Both the position numbers and the translations under genes were made by a program. Positions 32,983 to 35,291 of a stretch of 35,291 nt of DNA are shown piece after piece. Source of the stretch: CAZAGD01 sp049699975. GTDB lineage: Bacteria; Desulfobacterota; SM23-61. The notes beneath the pieces were generated by a model, which did no database searches, was not told the DNA's origin, and saw only the letters and a list, made by a program, of their open reading frames with translations. Position 1 is the stretch's first letter. Every line of letters begins with the position of its first letter. Location: NCBI GenBank assembly GCA_049699975.1, contig JBNAWB010000009.1, positions 1 to 35,291 on the forward strand. Reading direction: 5' to 3'.

Positions 32983-33025
32983 GGGTAGAGGCCCTTCACC
33001 TCGGTACGAGTCGATTCCGGCCTAA

Positions 33026-33051
33026 CCCTCTCCCCAGGCATGGGGAGAGGG
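33026..33051. repeat. Hairpin repeat CCCTCTCCCC/GGGGAGAGGG
   Basis: Perfect 10-bp stem with a 6-nt loop (AGGCAT), followed by GAGGGTGAGGGG. It is very stable but has no T-run on either side. The text is of a kind often dispersed in intergenic DNA of environmental bacteria. It lies between the nitroreductase and the LysM-FecR gene, downstream of the latter's stop, and could slow transcription or protect mRNA ends. Confidence 0.6.
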
Positions 33052-33122
33052 GAGGGTGAGGGGAATAAGTGTAAATATTTAATCGCTCCGAGTAATAAAT
33101 TAAGGCATTTTCAAAACCGTTT

Positions 33123-35069
33123 TTAAAGGGCAAGCAATATTAACCCTAACAATATAAGAACTCCTATAGGTACATAAGGTATTCCGTGAGTAAGTTTGAA
33201 ACTTTGGGGTACAGAATAATCTCCGGCTCTTCCTGCGGCATCTATCGCTTTTACCCGCCCATAATATTCGCCAATTTCGCTAGGTTTAGGAAAGACAATC
33301 TCTGGTTTATCTAATTTCTTTTCCAAGACCAATTTTTGGAACTCCGCATCTTCACTGAGTTGAAAATGATAATGCACTTCTTTTCCTAAGTCAGTCCAGC
33401 TTACATAAATTTCTTGCCCACGTATTTCTGGTTTGTTGATCACAGGCGCGGGCGGAGGGGGCGGTTTTATTTCGAAACTTTGGGGAGCTGAAAAATCTCC
33501 CGCATACCCATCAGGATCAATAGCCTTGGTGCGCACGTAATATGTCCCAATTTCTTTGGGCTTGGGCAGAGTAATTTCAGGTTTTTCTACTTTTTGCGTA
33601 TGGAGAATTTGCTGAAAATCTCGATCCCTGGCCATCTGGAATTGGTAATGAATTCCTTTACCCAGATCGCGCCACCGAATAGTAATTTCCTCCTTGCCCA
33701 CCGCCGGCTTTTCTAAAGGCGGAGCAGGAGGAGGCGGGAGAATAGTGAAACTCAGAGGATCTGACCATAAGCCTTCATAACCATCAGCAGCGATGGATCT
33801 CAATCTAAACCAATAAGTCTTAAATTCGAGATTCTCCGCTATGAATTCCGTCTCTTTTATATCTTTTTTGTCTATTATTAAGGTCTTAAATTCACTTTCG
33901 GCAGCAATTTGCAAATGGTAATTTGCGGCATCGGCAACCTTCAGCCACCTAAAAGTAACAGATTTCTTCTTGAGTTCCGCACCCCTTGCTGGCGACTCGA
34001 TATAAGGCGGAAAAGGATTTATGCGGATTCTTAACTCAACTGGTGGCGAAGGAAATCCTTCAATTCCCAAATCATCTATACTTTGACTCTGCAAGTAATA
34101 TAAACCATCCTCAATACCAGCGAGGAAAAATTTTTCTTCTGGTTTAACGACTTTTTCATCCACTATATCTTTGATTTCCTTATCTCTGGCCAGCATAATC
34201 CTATAAAAAACTGCCTTCTCCACAGAGGTAAATTTGATAGAAATAGGCATGGATTTATAGAGAAGTTCCAAATCTACTGGGGCAGGCGGAGGTAGAAGTT
34301 GGCGCGGTTTCAACGGCGGCTCACCCTTTTTAACTACGGAGCCTTCCCCTTCTTTTACCTCAACTTTCTGTTTCTTGGCCTCTAATTCAATCGCTCCGTG
34401 TAATACCTCCATGCGCGTTGTTTCTTCTTGGTCAACCGAAGCTCTAAAATCAGTTCCCCTGACTCCGGCGACAGCATTTTGGGTGACTACTTCCGATCTT
34501 GATCTGGCACCGGAGGGAGGGACAGACCTTAAAATAGTATTCCCTTTTTGGAGAAATAACTTGCGGGCGGTGTAAAAGTTTCCCTTTTTCTGGGCAGTGG
34601 TCAAACCTAAAGTAGTATTGCTCCGCAGATAGAAGGAGGCGCCATCTTCAAAAGTAATTTCCACCGCGGATTTATCGCCAGTTTTTATCGTGCTGCCTTG
34701 CTTGACTATGTCTTTTAGATTGAGCCCGATCCATTCCTCCTTTCCTTTTTCTTGGATTAGTACTTCTCCCTTGATAAAAGAAACTCGAGCATCTAATGGT
34801 GTTCCTTTCAGCAGATGCACAGGAATAATCAATTTTTGGCCGGGGTAGATTAAATCAGGATTTTTAAGCTTATTAATGGCCGCAATTTCTTTCCATTTTT
34901 GCGGGTCTTCCAGATATTTCTGGCAAATATTGATCAATTTATCTCCCTTGACCACTTTAAGCTCAAAATTTTCTTCTTCAGCAGCATAGGAAAGAGGGGA
35001 TGAAAAAATGATAACAAATAAGATAATCACCCACCAAAATTTACTTTGAAAAAGATATGGGGGTTTCAT
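33123..35069 (-). CDS. LysM-FecR-Fn3 repeat protein with C-terminal membrane anchor
   Basis: 648-residue envelope protein. A signal peptide or anchor (hydrophobic about 11-28, LSYAA end) is followed by a LysM domain at about 36-84 (VVKGDKLINICQKYL, INKLKNPDLIYPGQKLIIP), which binds peptidoglycan. A FecR domain comes at about 118-215 (GDKSAVEITFEDGASFYLRS, TQNAVAGVRGTDFRASVD). Four Fn3-like units follow at about 267-350, 355-445, 450-535 and 545-627, separated by proline runs, and a terminal helix at about 632-648. The last two Fn3 units are close copies of each other (DRDFQQIL/DAEFQKLV, EIGTYYVRTKAIDPDG/EIGEYYGRVKAIDAAG). GGAGGAG precedes the ATG. In other bacteria FecR-LysM proteins of this build often sit beside CHASE2 sensor cyclases; none is visible here. 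The role is probably cell-envelope sensing or scaffolding, which is inference. Confidence 0.87.
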   Translation of the reverse strand: MKPPYLFQSKFWWVIILFVIIFSSPLSYAAEEENFELKVVKGDKLINICQKYLEDPQKWKEIAAINKLKNPDLIYPGQKLIIPVHLLKGTPLDARVSFIKGEVLIQEKGKEEWIGLNLKDIVKQGSTIKTGDKSAVEITFEDGASFYLRSNTTLGLTTAQKKGNFYTARKLFLQKGNTILRSVPPSGARSRSEVVTQNAVAGVRGTDFRASVDQEETTRMEVLHGAIELEAKKQKVEVKEGEGSVVKKGEPPLKPRQLLPPPAPVDLELLYKSMPISIKFTSVEKAVFYRIMLARDKEIKDIVDEKVVKPEEKFFLAGIEDGLYYLQSQSIDDLGIEGFPSPPVELRIRINPFPPYIESPARGAELKKKSVTFRWLKVADAANYHLQIAAESEFKTLIIDKKDIKETEFIAENLEFKTYWFRLRSIAADGYEGLWSDPLSFTILPPPPAPPLEKPAVGKEEITIRWRDLGKGIHYQFQMARDRDFQQILHTQKVEKPEITLPKPKEIGTYYVRTKAIDPDGYAGDFSAPQSFEIKPPPPPAPVINKPEIRGQEIYVSWTDLGKEVHYHFQLSEDAEFQKLVLEKKLDKPEIVFPKPSEIGEYYGRVKAIDAAGRAGDYSVPQSFKLTHGIPYVPIGVLILLGLILLAL

Positions 35070-35136
35070 CTTAAACTCCTCCGTATTTTAATAAACGAAT
35101 ATACTAATTTCTTTATTTAATCTTCCGCGCAAGTAA

Positions 35137-35165
35137 ACGATATTCTTTTTTACCTCGTATGTCAA
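35137..35165 (-). promoter_or_regulatory. Sigma70-like promoter of the LysM-FecR gene
   Basis: On the minus strand: -35 TTGACA (35160-35165, exact), 17-nt spacer, -10 TATCGT (35137-35142, 4 of 6). Transcription would begin near 35130, giving a leader of about 60 nt. Confidence 0.5.
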
Positions 35166-35236
35166 GCTAAGTAAGCAACTATTAGTAATGCCTCACTGAA
35201 GGGTGGGTTTATTAAGCCGGCGAGGGGGGTTGTAAG

Positions 35237-35291
35237 GTCATCGCGAGTGACCCCGCACTTGATGCGGGGGAGCGTGGCGATCTCAAAATGT
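35237..35291. repeat. Dispersed palindromic repeat, copy C (cut by window end)
   Basis: Starts GTCATCGCGAGTGACC, contains the same hairpin CCCCGCA-CTTGA-TGCGGGG and the GAGCGTGGCGATCTC text, then runs into the window edge. It is the same family as copies A and B. Confidence 0.7.

Noticed and set aside
33026..33051. Intrinsic terminator for the LysM-FecR gene
   Set aside because: The stem is strong, but no T-run follows it on the minus strand and it lies about 70 nt past the stop; it is kept as a dispersed hairpin only.

Overview
The window reads as a bacterial chromosome segment of moderate G+C (by eye about 45 percent) from a Gram-negative (diderm) organism. The evidence for two membranes is a TolC-type outer-membrane channel, three periplasmic adaptor proteins, an RND pump and a LysM/FecR periplasmic protein. 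DUF3047, the TatD-radical SAM pairing, a large PAS/GAF hybrid kinase and a LysM-FecR-Fn3 protein together recall Desulfobacterota and related uncultured lineages. That placement is an impression from gene content and was not computed. No tRNA, rRNA, CRISPR array or phage module is visible.

Left part (1-8406, all + strand). Two permeases of a peptide/nickel-type ABC importer overlap by ATGA; their binding protein and ATPases are not in the window. They are followed by a redox/acyl-CoA group: dihydrolipoyl dehydrogenase, an old-yellow-enzyme/2,4-dienoyl-CoA-reductase-type flavoprotein and a 3-hydroxyacyl-CoA dehydrogenase. Next come a TatD nuclease-radical SAM fusion and a secreted DUF3047 protein that starts 1 nt after it. 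A 1225-residue cytosolic hybrid histidine kinase converges on this group from the minus strand (8426-12103). Its receiver domain carries Glu where the phosphorylated Asp should be.

Middle (12200-18061). A REP-associated Y1 transposase is bounded by a perfect 28-bp inverted repeat, and its stop codon lies inside the right repeat. Then come a ferritin-like diiron protein with a good sigma70-like promoter, a stand-alone 53-residue rubredoxin, a BASS-like membrane transporter, and a 912-residue protein that joins a GMC-oxidoreductase-type N-terminal domain to a DUF362 domain.

Right part (18062-32303). A 650-bp gene-free stretch of dispersed palindromic repeats ends in a strong promoter whose -10 box lies inside a 28-bp palindrome. 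Downstream is a co-directional run: a TetR-family regulator, an EmrA-like adaptor, an EmrB-like MFS pump, a TolC-like channel, an RND adaptor, an RND pump, a MacA-like adaptor, a MacB-type ATPase, a MacB-type permease and a small unknown protein. Three energetically different efflux pumps (MFS, RND, ABC), each with its own adaptor, therefore sit beside one outer-membrane channel gene and one regulator. The MacA-like adaptor carries an inserted helical segment with two LTxxQ motifs, as in Spy/CpxP proteins.

The right edge holds two minus-strand genes, a nitroreductase and a LysM-FecR-Fn3 membrane-anchored protein with its own promoter, plus another copy of the dispersed repeat cut by the window end.
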